Shown here: piece by piece, positions 48,101-59,369 of the stretch
Numbering within the stretch: the first letter of the stretch is position 1
Layout: every line of letters starts with the position of its first letter
DNA from: Nelumbo lutea
Lineage: Eukaryota > Streptophyta > Magnoliopsida > Proteales > Nelumbonaceae
Direction: 5' to 3'
DNA: 64,000 bases
Assembly (NCBI GenBank): GCA_022828595.1
Contig: JAKGHH010000008.1
Location: forward strand, 7,553,728-7,617,727
Notes under the pieces: generated by a model
The model's input: only the letters and a program-made list of their open reading frames with translations
The model's database searches: none
Told to the model about the DNA's origin: nothing
Position numbers and translations under genes: made by a program

Positions 48101-51100
48101 AAGCGCAAGGGCCAATTTGTGCCTGAGGTGCAAGGCGAGGTGCTTGCCTTTTTAAGCAAGGTGCATACTTACAAAAAAAGCTAAAAAATAAAAAAAGTCA
48201 GAAAATTCAGAAAAAAGCCAAAAATTAACAAAAATGAAAAATTCAAAAGAATAATAAACATAATGCTAATAAAAAATATAAACTTAAAATTTTAAATAAA
48301 TTTTTTAAAAAGCCTATTATCTAAAATTAAAATACATAAACATAACATGTAAAGCTTATTCAAATGAAAATTTAAATATAAAAGCAAATATATAAAGCAT
48401 TTTCAAGCATGTAAAACTCACAATCTCTTTTTTTCCTTAATTGCATTGCTTCAAGTAGCTAATGTGATGTAAAACATATTGCATTATTGATTCTATGAGT
48501 CGCCTTTGTACCACGCACCTTGAGGCAATACCAAACAAGTCTATGTTAGGGTCTGAAATTCTTATTTCTTACATAAAAAATAATGATTTTATAATTTTCA
48601 TTGCCTTTTAAGAAGATATTTTATTGCAATGAATGAATGGGGGGTTCTCGGTGGGGCATGGTTGGGGGTCCGAGGTTGGAGCCCCCAACCCAGCCGTTAG
48701 ATTAAAAAAAAAGCAAAAAGCGCATGCCTGGGCTGAGGTACAAGGCGCATCATGCGCACGCCTAGGCGCACCAGGCGTGCTGGTGTGCCTTTTGAAAGGG
48801 GTGCGCCTAGGACCTGGGCAAGGGGCATTCCCCAAAATGTGCCTTGCCTGTGTGCCTAGGTGCATCACTGGTTAGATCATGTGTATGATCAATTGAAGAA
48901 TTTCCTCCTAAAAGGTGATATAGGACTATTTCCATATGGTTTAGTAATCAGTGATTTGGCACAAACAAATGGACAAGATGTGAGTGCACAAAATAATGAT
49001 TGTAAGGAAGTCGTTTTGCTGAGTTTTGGGTTAGAGCAGAAATGGAAGGGGTGCAACTTTGTGATGGGGTTTTCCAAATTTCACCATCCGGCTTCAAAAA
49101 CTGGCATCATGAAGAGTTCTGACATTAGAATTGCAGGCAAAGACTGCTGAAACTATTGCTTTTAATGGGTACAGTGGAAATAATCACCTGATATCTGCAG
49201 AATCCAGGCTGTAAACCTCCCAAAATCCTTTGCAGTTGGTAAACATTTATTGCCAATTGAAACCTTCAACCATTGAGAAGTAGCCATACCTGTTATTAAA
49301 TTTGTTTTTGTTGTTTTTATGGAGCAGCTACTGATGGAAGGACAACCTTCAATTACCTAGGACCCATACTCACCAAGGGGCCGTTTGGCAAGTCTTTTTG
49401 GAAAGATCTTCTTGTAGCTCTGACAGTCAAAAGATGCACTGAGCTTTTGCATTAAGATCTAAGCAACTTGAAGCCTGTTTGGTTAAGGCGTGTCTTTCAG
49501 CGCGAAGACGAATAGAGAAAAAACGCAAAAGCTCCATTTGGAGCTTCCTGAAAATCGCCCGTTTTGGGCTTCTTGCGTATTTTTGGCGCACCGGCTTTTG
49601 GCGGCTAGATCTACCGCAAACCAAACGGGAAAAGACCGAATCGCGGTCTGCCGGGCTTGTAAATAACTGACAGACTGTGCAAAAAGACGCACCAAATGGG
49701 GCCCAAGGCACCATTACCTCCCATGTTGGTGGACCTGCTGTTCTGCAGGGTTGGATTGTTAAAGCAATGAGTCATTTAGTTCTAGAATTGTAATTTGTTT
49801 TCATTTATAAAAAAAATTGTAATTTTTTCCCAGGACAAATAGCCCCAAAGTGTTCTAGAATTGTATTCTTTTCCTCTCCAATTCACCTTGTCTCCTGTTC
49901 TGTTTGTATACACACCTATATGGGAAGTAATAATAAACCTGACATTCTACAGATGCTTATGGGAGGAGGTGGCTCTTTCTCAGCTGGTGGTCCTGGGAAA
50001 GGGATGTATTCACGGTTATGTAAGTCTTACTATCATTTTTCATATAACTACTAAGTGAAATTTACAAATTATTCACTGCAGTTAGCTTAATTGGATATGG
50101 GGTATTTGAATTGCTATCAGTTCACCTTTCTCTCTTTTTTTTTTTTTTTTAATTTTTTTTTCCATTTACATGTGCATGTGTTACCATGCTCCAAGCAGAT
50201 GTTTAAGAACGGCAAGTTAGTGCTTGCATATCTAATAGAGGAATGCTTGTGCTTTGAGTCTGGCTCTATGCATGCACCAAACATCACACACAAGCAACAT
50301 TATGATGGATCTCATGCATTTAAGTGATACTCTATTTATGATGATTGGGACAGTTCTCTTTGTGATTTGGGTGTTCCATGCTTTTGAACATCTAACTGAT
50401 GTTGATGTGTGAAAACAGATCTCCGTGTATTGAATGAATATCAACAAATTCAATCATTTTCTGCATTCAACAGCATCTACAATAATACTGGAATCTTTGG
50501 AATCCATGCTACCACTGTAAGCTACTACATTCACTTTCAACCATTTCTATGGATTTCTATTTTGCTGCATCTAACCCAGTCATCAAACCTATCAATGTTT
50601 TGCTGATAAGCACATGATTGTGGTAATTTGAGTTAGTTACGTTCAATTGAATATTCAGCTTTTATTTTAGTTATCTTTTCATATTATTACTTTTTTTGTG
50701 TACTTATTTATTTCCCTTTAGTTTTTATTTTCATTTTATTGTAATGTTTTTTTCTTTGAAAATTGAAAATTCTACTATTTTTCCTGATCAACAAAAACTT
50801 ATATTTAGGTTCTATAACCTTTTGTTGCTAGAACTGTATTCCATTATCAGTTGACATCTTCTTAGTTATTAAATATGTGACATTGGACATATCTTCACTG
50901 TTGTTCTGCCATGGTTTGTTTTACATAACTTTTTTTTTGATGGTATAATAGTAAAAATATAGAATTTTCATTTAATAGGAAAAAAGTATCACTAACAAAG
51001 TATACAAAGACCTGTTGCATAGCCTCCCAAAGATATCAACACCACTCTGACATAACAAAGATTATCAATAAGCAAGCACAAATGCCAATCTTATCGGGCC

Positions 51101-54100
51101 GATCTCACCCTAACCCCAAGAAAACAAATTCCAATTCAGACATTACATAAATCATTCCTGATCACATGATAAAGGCCAACCCATCACATCAAATATATAT
51201 ACCCAAACCCTTCTACACATTATCAAATCCTCATACTGCAAATACTCTCCTTGGGATTATGAAAAACCATATTGTTGCACCTTCAAACTTTCCTTTGAAT
51301 CTCAATGTCATCCTGTAACCTCTCCTTGAGAAACATGAAACATCTCACCCGCTTCGGAATGCATTCTGAATTAACCTCTCTCTGTTCTAGTTCCATAAGA
51401 ATTCTCCTGGCTTATGCCTTACCTCCTAAGAAGAATATGCGTAATTGCTTCCCCACCTCTATTTCTTTATCCACCACTTTTTTATTATCTATGTGCCTTT
51501 TCTATCGTAAAGTTTTGGGCAATTAGTGCATTGGAATCTTCAGCATCTTCTCCCCATCTTTCCTTGCCATATGTGCCTTTCATTACCGAGAGATTACTCA
51601 ATGTTTGATCTCTTCTGTTACCTTGGTTCAATAGTTCATAACAAAGAAGTGATTGAGGAAGTTGTTACCCATAGAAATATAGAGTTAGAGCAGGATGGGT
51701 GATAGGTGAGTACTACTTTGGCTAAAAGGAAAAATCTATAAAATAGTTGCAAGGCCAGCTATATTGTATGGAGCAGAGTGTTGTGCAGTTAAGAAACAGT
51801 ATGATGATTGTGGCAGAAGTGTGAGTGATTAGATGGATGAATGGTTACACTACGAATGTAAGGGGCTAGAAGAGCTAGGGGCAGACTGAAAAAAGGACTT
51901 GGGTGCAAGTAATAAGAAATGATTTAAGTGCCCATAGTTTAACAATGGATATGGCATTGGACAGAACAGATTGATGTAACAGATGCACTAGCCCTCCTTG
52001 TTTTCTCCTCTTAACCGCAACATCCACTGGTTGAAGTTCAATGTTCTTGCTAATGGTCACCACTTGTGCGTGGTGTGAATCTTTGACTCCTACCTCCACT
52101 TCATGATTCTGAACAGATGCACTGTTATCTCATTGCACTTGCTTGATGGTGTCTTGAAGCACTTCTGCCACTTTATCCTTCCACGAGCCTTATATGTTCT
52201 TAGTGATAACAGGATGTTGCAAATGAGGAGATGAAGGGTGAGCTTGAGGGTATTGAGATTACCGTCCATATTCAGTCATCCCACCGGTTAAATCATCTAA
52301 ATGACTCTTAGAACCATATCCCCATCCAAATCAATCTCTTAAGAGGTTCCTGTCATGTATAACCTGACTAGCACCAAATCTCAACCTCTTTGGGGCTTTT
52401 TTAATGCTTTTGGTGTTATAGAATATGTTTTACCAATGTCAGAGAAAGTATAGTAAGTCCTACTAAGACTAATTGCAAAACATTTAATTGACAATTTTCT
52501 GATAGCCATGACGACTTTGTGTCTCAATTGTACAATAAATGAATGGTAGAGCTGTGGGTGCTGTAATTCTCCTTTTCATTTTCTCTTTCATCTGCCTTGT
52601 CTGCCACTTCCCTCAAAAATTTTCAAATGATTTTGCTGCTGCTGGAGAGATTAGATCTGTTGGTTAGGCATGACTACACAACATCAGAGTGACAAGATCT
52701 GCACTAGTGTCCAGATTGTCAATTTTATAACTGACAGTTGGCTTGTTCTCTCTGTCTAAAGGTGTATAATGCAAACTTTAGATGGAGTTTTGCATCAATT
52801 TGCACATTTTCCCTGGTAGGTGAGGTCAGTGAGGAACCGGCTAAAAGATGAGAAATAATAAACATGGATAGCTGCTGTATTGTCTGACTTCCTGGTTTGT
52901 TTGTCATATATGTCTGGGTCCTATAGTTGCCTTTTCCAGTCTGTTGGTCAACAAATTGTAGAATCCACAATCAGTTTAAAGCAACTACTAGAACCCATTT
53001 CTATGACTAGAGGAGGGGATCTTTGTTAGTTCCTTGACAAATTCCACACCCGTTCACTTGCATGCTTGTATCCACAACCAATTTAAATCAACTACTCATA
53101 ACCTTTGAGTATCCTATTACTCTGCCATTTAAAACTATTTGAAATTCATATTATTTTTAATTTTTAATTTCCTTTTTAGCTCCTTGGTAAATCCACAGCT
53201 TTTCACTTGCATGCTTGTATAATTAGCCCAACTTGCTAAAAATCCATCTGTATAGTACTATTTACAAGTGGTTCAATTTGAGAACTTAATTGCTTGTTTT
53301 CCTTTTTAGTTGGAAGCAGGAAGTGATGTTAAATCAGGTAGAAGCAAAAATCAAATGAGGTATACAAGAAAACAATTTGGAGCCAATTGGTTGAGATTTT
53401 TCATATCCACAACCAATTTAAATCAGCTACTCTTAACCTTTGATTTTCCTATTACCCTGCCATTTAAAACTATTTGAAATTCATATTATTTTTAATTTTT
53501 AATTCTTTTTTAGCTCCTTGATAAATTCACAGCTTTTCACTTGCATGCTTGTATAATTAGCCCAAGTTGCTAAAAATCCATCTGTATAGTACTATTTACA
53601 AGTGGTTCAATTTGAGAACTTAATTGCTTGTTTTCCTTTTTAGTTGGAAGCAGGAAGTGATGTTAAATCAGGTAGAAGCAAAAATCAAATGAGGTATACA
53701 AGAAAACAATTTGGAACCAATCGGCTGAGATTTTTCATATCTATAAAAAGGCATGCGGATATAATTTTTAGATCTCAGATGCTTCAATGGAACAGTCTAA
53801 AAAGGGAACCGATTAATCGTATTACCATCCTAAAGTTTATAACATGTGTAAGAAAGTGTCCAAATTCATTTGTCAACCTAGTCATTTAATGTAAAGTTTT
53901 TCGACGATGAGGATATTCATTTTGTAGGCTTGTGGCAGAAAGAAAATTCTTATATGAACTGGATTTTCTTAATTTCTGTTTAATATAAATATGCTTGAAT
54001 TTGTATGTTTATGCCATGTTGGTCTGGAACTCATATTTTCAAGAGAGTCTCTAACCATTTATCTCTTCTGGTGTATGGTTCTATTTTTTATTGAATGTGA

Positions 54101-55521
54101 AACAAATTAGTATCTTTTGGTTTTATTTGCATTTTTCTGATTACTACTGTTTATTATGCTGTCATGAACTGAGGATATCCTTACTTTTGACTCAGGGCTC
54201 TGAGTTCGTATCAGAAGCTGTTGATTTAGCAGCAAGAGAACTCCTTTCAGTAGCAACCCCTGGACAAGGTTTCTTGTTAAAAAATATTCTTGTTTAAGTA
54301 ATGTTTAACTGGATAGCTGTATGCCCGCATCTAATTTTTCCAACTTTTTTGATGTTCTGTTTTTTTCCTCAGTTGATCAGGTACAGCTAGATCGTGCCAA
54401 AGAATCGACAAAGTCTGCTGTTCTTATGAACCTAGAATCTAGGGTATGCAAACTATTTTGTGTTATTGTTCTGGATGTCTTTTGTTCAGCATCATTTTGA
54501 TTCATGCTTATTACTTTGGTTTTTGTGGTCCAGATGGTTGCATCAGAAGATATAGGGAGACAAATTTTGACATATGGAGAGAGGTATTACTGTAACCCTC
54601 AACACCTATTTTTCAAAACTTTTTTATAGGCTAGATTTCTATATTTGTCCAATGTCTGGTGGCTTCCATTATTTGTGTTTTGTTGCTTTTGTGTGACATA
54701 GACTATGGAATATATTGCAGTAGTTATGTATCAGAAACCAGAGGTAGACTAGGAAAACTTGCAGTATCTAGGAATGGACCAAACTCGTGTATAGGTTCTG
54801 TCAATGTCAATATTTTTTAATGCTGCAACTGTTTCATGTTTCCATAGAGGAGTGGAGAACTGTCTGCTGTAAAAATGGTGGAAATATTGTTGAAATATTC
54901 CATTTGGAGATATTTTCCATGCCTTTACTGTTGAACAAGTGGAGCTTTACTAGTTGTTTTATGATCTTCTCAGATATGGCAAGAAAAACCTTACTAGTCT
55001 AGTGGGTTTACTCCCACTTCATTCTGAGTCCATTCCATAGTTTCACAACAAACATACTGTGTATGGACAACCTTGCATTATTCAATATATTCAATTCCAA
55101 TGTGTTGATATGTTCATAAGATGGATACCGATAAAAAATGCTCATGAGATGGATCTGAAATCCCTGGAGATACAGAACAGAGTGCTAAGGAGTTGCTTCT
55201 ACTAAAAGCTTTATTATAATGCATACATAGATTTCAAACCCAACGAGCTTGAAAAGTTTTGGATTTTGCAGAAAGCCTGTGGAGCATTTCTTGAAGGCTG
55301 TAGATGAAGTAACTTTGAAGGATATTTCCACCATTGCCCAGAAGCTTGTTTCATCACCTCTGACAATGGCATCCTGGGGAGATGGTAATTCTCATTTTAG
55401 GATAAATCTACCTCTCCACTTAAAATTGTTTATTGTTTAGTTGTGAATGTATTTTCTCTTTTTGGCAGTTATTAATGTTCCCAGCTACGAGGCAGTGAGC
55501 AGGAAGTTCCATTCCAAGTAG
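45140..55521 (+). CDS. Mitochondrial processing peptidase alpha subunit (complex III core protein)
   Basis: Thirteen GT-AG exons join in frame to 506 residues: 45140-45178, 45968-46210, 46311-46607, 46719-46886, 47032-47199, 47306-47386, 49953-50019, 50419-50516, 54196-54268, 54373-54443, 54534-54583, 55272-55384 and 55469-55521. The start [13 protein letters not shown] followed by an Arg/Ser/Ala-rich stretch (RGAARFASS) is a mitochondrial presequence. The M16-type alpha subunit is recognised by [25 protein letters not shown] (where the beta subunit has HxxEH, the second His is replaced by Arg, so this subunit lacks a complete zinc site), the glycine-rich substrate-binding loop [19 protein letters not shown] and NNTGIFGI. 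With the beta subunit it removes presequences; in plants both are core subunits of the bc1 complex. Length matches the family. Confidence 0.97.
48090..48870. mobile_element. hAT-like element with perfect 8-bp duplication in MPP alpha intron 6
   Basis: The exact 8-bp duplication GTTAGATC lies at 48082-48089 and 48871-48878. The ends are CAGTGTTTTAAAAGCGC and, reverse complemented, CAGTGATGCACCTAGGC. The left part carries AAGGCGAGGTGC and the right part AAGGCGCATCATGCGC and CGCCTAGGCGCACC, so the arms are GC-rich around an AT-rich core. No transposase ORF is visible over its 781 bp; it is non-autonomous. Confidence 0.85.
49378..49705. mobile_element. MITE-like element in MPP alpha intron 6
   Basis: The left end GGGGCCGTTTGGC and the reverse-complemented right end GGGCCCCATTTGGTGC form short inverted repeats with AAG next to both. 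An internal CCTGTTTGG and CCAAACGGG pair suggests a nested or duplicated structure. Non-coding, and the superfamily is unclear. Confidence 0.45.
51660..51970 (+). pseudogene. RTE-type LINE remnant (3' part of the ORF)
   Basis: Across several frames I read the typical C-terminal part of plant RTE-clade (craft-like) LINE proteins: [20 protein letters not shown] near 51735, IRWMNG/MDEWLH near 51830, a GRLKK-type segment near 51875 and a VIRNDLS...MDMALDRT segment near 51910. Multiple frame changes and stops make it a fossil. It is in the sense direction within MPP alpha intron 8. Confidence 0.6.
53071..53740 (+). repeat. Tandem duplication of a 335-bp unit in MPP alpha intron 8
   Basis: Units 53071-53405 and 53406-53740 are nearly identical. 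Both start TCCACAACCAATTTAAATCA and contain CACTTGCATGCTTGTAT and a TTTTAGTTGGAAGCAGG block that mimics an acceptor plus exon. A degenerate third copy of part of the unit lies upstream from about 52955 to 53070. The duplicated pseudo-acceptor does not fit the MPP alpha reading frame. Confidence 0.85.
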
Positions 55522-55640
55522 GAGGGTGACTGTTGTAACGTAACAAGCCGTGATGTTACCTGGCGATTCATCTACTTGTGCAATTTTGGAGGTTATATAC
55601 ATGATTTCAACCGCCCCTTCACATAGTGATACTTGTTCAA

Positions 55641-55690
55641 AATAAATTTCTCTTGGATATTTAAAGGAAGATTAATTTTGGATCAATAAA
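55641..55690 (+). promoter_or_regulatory. Polyadenylation signals of MPP alpha
   Basis: AATAAA hexamers at 55641-55646 and 55685-55690, 120-170 bp after the stop codon, are suitable near-upstream polyadenylation elements. Confidence 0.55.
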
Positions 55691-55699
55691 ATTGGTGAT

Positions 55700-56500
55700 C
55701 CTGTGCAGTAGCTCTGACGCTCAATATTTGTGATTTGATTTGGAGAAGTTGGATCATCAAATTCCTCCGGTCTCGAATGGGTAGGGGATGGTAATTGTAA
55801 TTCTTAATTTCCATGATTGGGAGCAAGAGTCCTGTTGGTCTTTTTTATCCGTTCTTTGAGTTTTTAAAGCTCGAGGCAGGGATTGATCAAGCCCCAAGTG
55901 CAGCTGAGCTGCATGTGCTAATTAGATTTTCTGCATGTTGGTCTGGACGCGAAGCCAATTCCAATCCAAGCCATGCTAGAAAATTATTATATGGGCGTTT
56001 CAATTTTGTCTAAATGGTTGCCATATTAATCGAAAGCAATCAGATGATTGGGTGGGCATTCAGCCCCAACCAATAGATTTATTTTGATTCCTCATCTCAA
56101 ACTGTCCAATCCTTGTGATACAAAGGGAAGGGACCTGCTGGAGCCAAATGGCTCATGGGATGTGTAGAAACTACTACATCAGGTTTTGGATCAAAGTTCA
56201 ATGCCTCGTGTGCTTGCTCTTACACCCGATCCAGAACTAATTTCAGATGCTCCTTCGTGGAAGCTAACTAGCTTGGACAACACACCGTGAATTCAGGTTA
56301 CCTTTTCTTTTCAAGTCCTGGATCCACTACACATTCTTTAACTGGAAACTGCTAATGGAAATTGAGAATTCCATACCAGTTGCAACTCTTAACTTCACCT
56401 TTGGAGATCATTGCTAAGTTGAGAACATACTTTCCTATCAGTACCTATCAGTCATATGTAGTAGTAGTACCACTTGCACCTGCAAATGAATATTGGCTGC
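55700..56500. other. Intergenic stretch after MPP alpha
   Basis: No gene is recognised. Short ORFs here lack domains. The right part may already be degenerate LINE sequence leading into the RNase H remnant. Confidence 0.4.
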
Positions 56501-56719
56501 TAACTGGATTTTCCTTTTTACAAATTGATGGCTCTTATGATCCTTTCACAGGTAGCCAAGGATGCTCTTTCATCCTCTACCAAACTATTTAAAAAGGACA
56601 ACCTTGCTGGGCCATCAGTCCATATGATACAGAACTAAGGGCCCTTGTGGTGGGTATAGAGGTAGCTATGATCACAATGTATAGCGACGCCAAGCAACTG
56701 GTATCCTTTTTGCAGAGCC

Positions 56720-57888
56720 TAGTGGTGGCAATTGGGCGGGTTGGGTTGGGCTTTGTTTGGGTTGAGTTTCAATCCAACCGATTTAACCCGCAAACCTATT
56801 AATGACTCAGTTATATAAAATTAAATGGGTTGGGTTCAATCCAAACCCGCTTTAACTCAATCAAACCTGCCCAAACCCATTAATCTTATATTTATGTACT
56901 TAAAACAAAAAAAAGTAACTCCTTTTAACAAATAAGATAGTCATAGCTTAGTGGTAATAATAGCTGCTATTTACATAAGTGGTGAAGGTTCAAATCACAA
57001 TTCATGCATGTTATTTTTATACAAGTTATGTTTGGGTTTCGGATTTGACGAATCACAGGTTCAAACTGGTCAGACCAACTTGAACTATTTAATTGAATTG
57101 TCTTCAAGGTAATCACATCAAGTTCAAGAGTGGTTGAACTGTTTAGATCCGAATCAATCCGGTTGAACTAGACCTCGCCCAAATCAGTTCAGTTTGGTCC
57201 AACCCTTGGCCGAACCGGACCGGTTCAGTTTGGTCAGGCCAGACCCCGATCAGTTCAGCCAAATGGTGGATTGACTTGGGTCGGCTCGTATCAGGTTAGT
57301 GCACGGATTTGGGGCTGAACTAATTGGGCAAAGCAAGCGGGGCGGTTTAGGGTTCGAACCCCACCCGGTCTGACCCGTTTCAGATTTGGGTGACCCGGGT
57401 TAGCTTGTATCGGGTCAAGATGGGCTGTGTGAATAATGGTTGGACCGGACAACCCAAACCGAGCAAAGCAAGCAATACCGAGCCATCCCGTTCGAGGTCT
57501 ATTTCGGATTCGAGTTGACCCAGATTGGTATATATTGGATCGGGTCAGACCACATTGAACTGGTCTGGACTTGGGTCAAATTGTTTTGGATTTATGTTGG
57601 GTGAAGTGTGTTGATTCAAGACAACTAAATTTAGTCAATAATTAATAGAAATTAATGCATTAATCATAAATTATTTAATTCAAATGAAGAAAATAAAAAA
57701 AGGCTAAGAAATTAATACTGATGTTTATAATGGTTAAGCCAACAGTTATCCACAATACAACCCATCCCAACCCATTTAAATGGGCAAATTGGGTGACGGG
57801 TTGATCATACAACCCGTAAAGTAAATGAACTGGTTAGATACTGGGTGGGTCGGGTAGGTCCAGGTTGGGTGAAAAATTACCACCCCTA
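56720..57888. mobile_element. Large hAT-like element, copy 2, inserted in a LINE remnant
   Basis: The exact 8-bp duplication GCAGAGCC is at 56712-56719 and 57889-57896. The ends are TAGTGGTGGCAATTGGG and, reverse complemented, TAGGGGTGGTAATTTTTCACC. It is collinear with 39858-40942, including the tRNA-like segment at 56944-56996, an ACCGGACCGGTTCAG-rich middle and the TTGATTCAAGACAACTAAAT end block. No transposase ORF. The perfect duplication indicates a younger insertion than copy 1. Confidence 0.85.
56944..56996 (+). promoter_or_regulatory. tRNA-like A and B boxes inside hAT-like copy 2
   Basis: TAGCTTAGTGG at 56944-56954 fits the Pol III A-box pattern, and GGTTCAAATC at 56987-56996 is close to the B-box consensus. 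The spacing suits a tRNA-type internal promoter. No complete cloverleaf can be drawn. Confidence 0.55.
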
Positions 57889-58149
57889 GCAGAGCCGAGC
57901 GATCCCCACTAAATGGATAGAGCGCCTTTCATCAATTGATGACTATCGAGCTGTTAAAGAAGTTCACCACACCAATATCTTTTCACTTTTTTTTTTTTTT
58001 TTGGTAAATAGAGAAAAGAATCAGGCTACTCATATTCTCGCTTATTTGGCTTGTAAAGCTAGAGTAACTGCTCACTTTGACTCTAGCTGAAACCCAGATG
58101 CCTTATAGGCAAAAATCTGAAAGCCAGATACTTTCCTAGATCTAGTTTA

Positions 58150-59369
58150 TGGGAAGCAAAGTGTGAAAAATGGGAGCTCTTGGGGCTGGTGCAGTCTGAT
58201 CAAGGGTGGGGAAGTTCTTATTAAGGGTAGTTTGAGTGTTGGTACAGGCTCAAACATCAGAATTTGGGAAGATAGATGGATCCCCTTGACTCCTACCAAC
58301 TTGGTGGCTGAGTTAATAGATGCTTAAAGTAGAAGCTGGAATCTTCAGCTAATGTCTCAGTGGTTCCCTAGTTCGGTGATCCCTCAAGTTAGACAGATCT
58401 ACATTCCCTCCTCTTATCAAGAGGATGAACTGGTCTGGTTCTATGAGAAAGATGGGAACTTTTCGGTAAGATCAGCTTACCACTTAGCAAAAAGGAATTC
58501 AGACCTTGATTTAGGATCAGGCTCTGGCTCTAAGTCTAACAGAAACTCAACAGTTTGGAAAGCCTTGTGGTCTGCAGAAGTTGCTCCTAAAATCAAGGCT
58601 TTCACGTGGAAGGCTATCCATAATGGCCTCGGTGTTAACTATAACTTTTTTAAGAAGAAAATACGTGTGGAGCCATGGTGCCCTATGTGCAAATCTGAAA
58701 CTGAAATAGTCACCCGTACTTTGTTTGGTTCGGTTTGGATCAAGTTTGGTTATTAGAACTGGGCCAATCCCTGGTAAATCTTTATGGGTTATTGGTGCTA
58801 TCTCAGAACTTAGACTCTCACAGCCGCAAAGACATTGTGAACCTCTTTCTTACTCTTGTTTTGCAGCTTTTGCTTATATGGTTAAATCGTAACAATGTGG
58901 TCCATGGTGTTAACAAAAATCATGCTGCTCATGGAATTTGGAATGCCTACAGATTATGCCAGGAGAGCTGATCAAGATACCAATAGCACGCTCCAAGATC
59001 CTCCAACTAAGGTTTTTTTGGATGGTGGTGCCTCCAAATGTGATGAAAGGTCGGGATATGGAGCAGTTTTTGTTGAATAGAATGTCTGTCTATATCTGCA
59101 GCTTTGGCGGTTTAGGACATTCCAAGATCTGCTGCTTTCTCTGAATTCATTGCAGTTCTTCTAGACTCGTATTCCTAGGAATCGAAATCAAGCAGCTCAT
59201 TTCTTAGCAAGTAGCCAATGCCCTTTCTATGGGTTGTGGGCTAAATCCTAGGCTTTGCCTTTTGATCTTCTATTCTATCTATCTCGTTTATGTAACCTGG
59301 ATTCGACTGTTGTTAATCCTTCAAATTAAAAATTTATTTACACCCCCCCCCAAAAAAAAAAAAAAAAAA
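58150..59369 (+). pseudogene. Second LINE 3' fragment: zinc-binding RT region, RNase H and poly(A)
   Basis: Degenerate LINE sequence with GSNIRIWEDRWIPL near 58250, a 134-codon open piece from 58352 with DELVWFYEKDGNFSVRSAYH and VAPKIKAFTWKAIHNG (the zf-RVT region), and CPMCKSETE, after which the expected His and Cys are lost. An RNase H start FLDGGASKCDERSGYG follows near 59020 and a tail RNRNQAAHFLAS near 59175. An 18-A tail lies at 59352-59369. Multiple stops make it inactive. Confidence 0.8.

Larger units (their letters stand above)
47387..49952 (+). other. Long intron 6 of the MPP alpha gene
   Basis: A 2.57-kb intron expanded by the hAT-like element at 48090-48870 and a second MITE-like piece at about 49378-49705. 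The remainder is AT-rich with no coding similarity. Confidence 0.8.
50517..54195 (+). other. Long intron 8 of the MPP alpha gene
   Basis: A 3.68-kb intron that holds an RTE-type LINE remnant at about 51660-51970 and a 335-bp tandem duplication at 53071-53740. A T-run near 50929 followed by pyrimidine- and A-rich DNA may be the tail of another retroelement on the minus strand. None of the open frames here joins in frame with the MPP alpha exons. Confidence 0.8.
56515..58100 (+). pseudogene. LINE RNase H remnant, split by a hAT-like element
   Basis: Before the insertion the frame reads a degenerate RNase H domain: IDGSYDPFTGSQG near 56525, TELRALVVGIEVA near 56632 and MYSDAKQLVSFLQS near 56680. 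After it come REKNQATHILAYLACKA near 58015 and a stop near 58087. The acidic D, E and D positions are visible. The hAT-like element at 56720-57888 cuts between the third acidic motif and the C-terminal helix. In-frame stops (for example at 56590) show that it was already broken. Confidence 0.7.

Noticed and set aside
48608..48875. Overlapping ORFs on both strands in MPP alpha intron 6
   Set aside because: They fall in the GC-rich right arm of the hAT-like element; the length comes from base composition, not coding.
49427..49714. A 95-codon minus-strand ORF with Arg/Lys-rich sequence
   Set aside because: It covers the MITE-like element at 49378-49705 and has no recognisable domain.
50929..51620. 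Possible minus-strand retroelement 3' end in MPP alpha intron 8
   Set aside because: A T8 run followed by A/C-rich DNA hints at a reversed poly(A) tail, but I could not find any coding motif or boundary, so it is not called.
53644..53889. An 81-codon frame read as an extra MPP alpha exon
   Set aside because: The exon 8 to exon 9 junction already gives an uninterrupted family-length protein, the block is duplicated 335 bp upstream, and its translation does not resemble MPP alpha.
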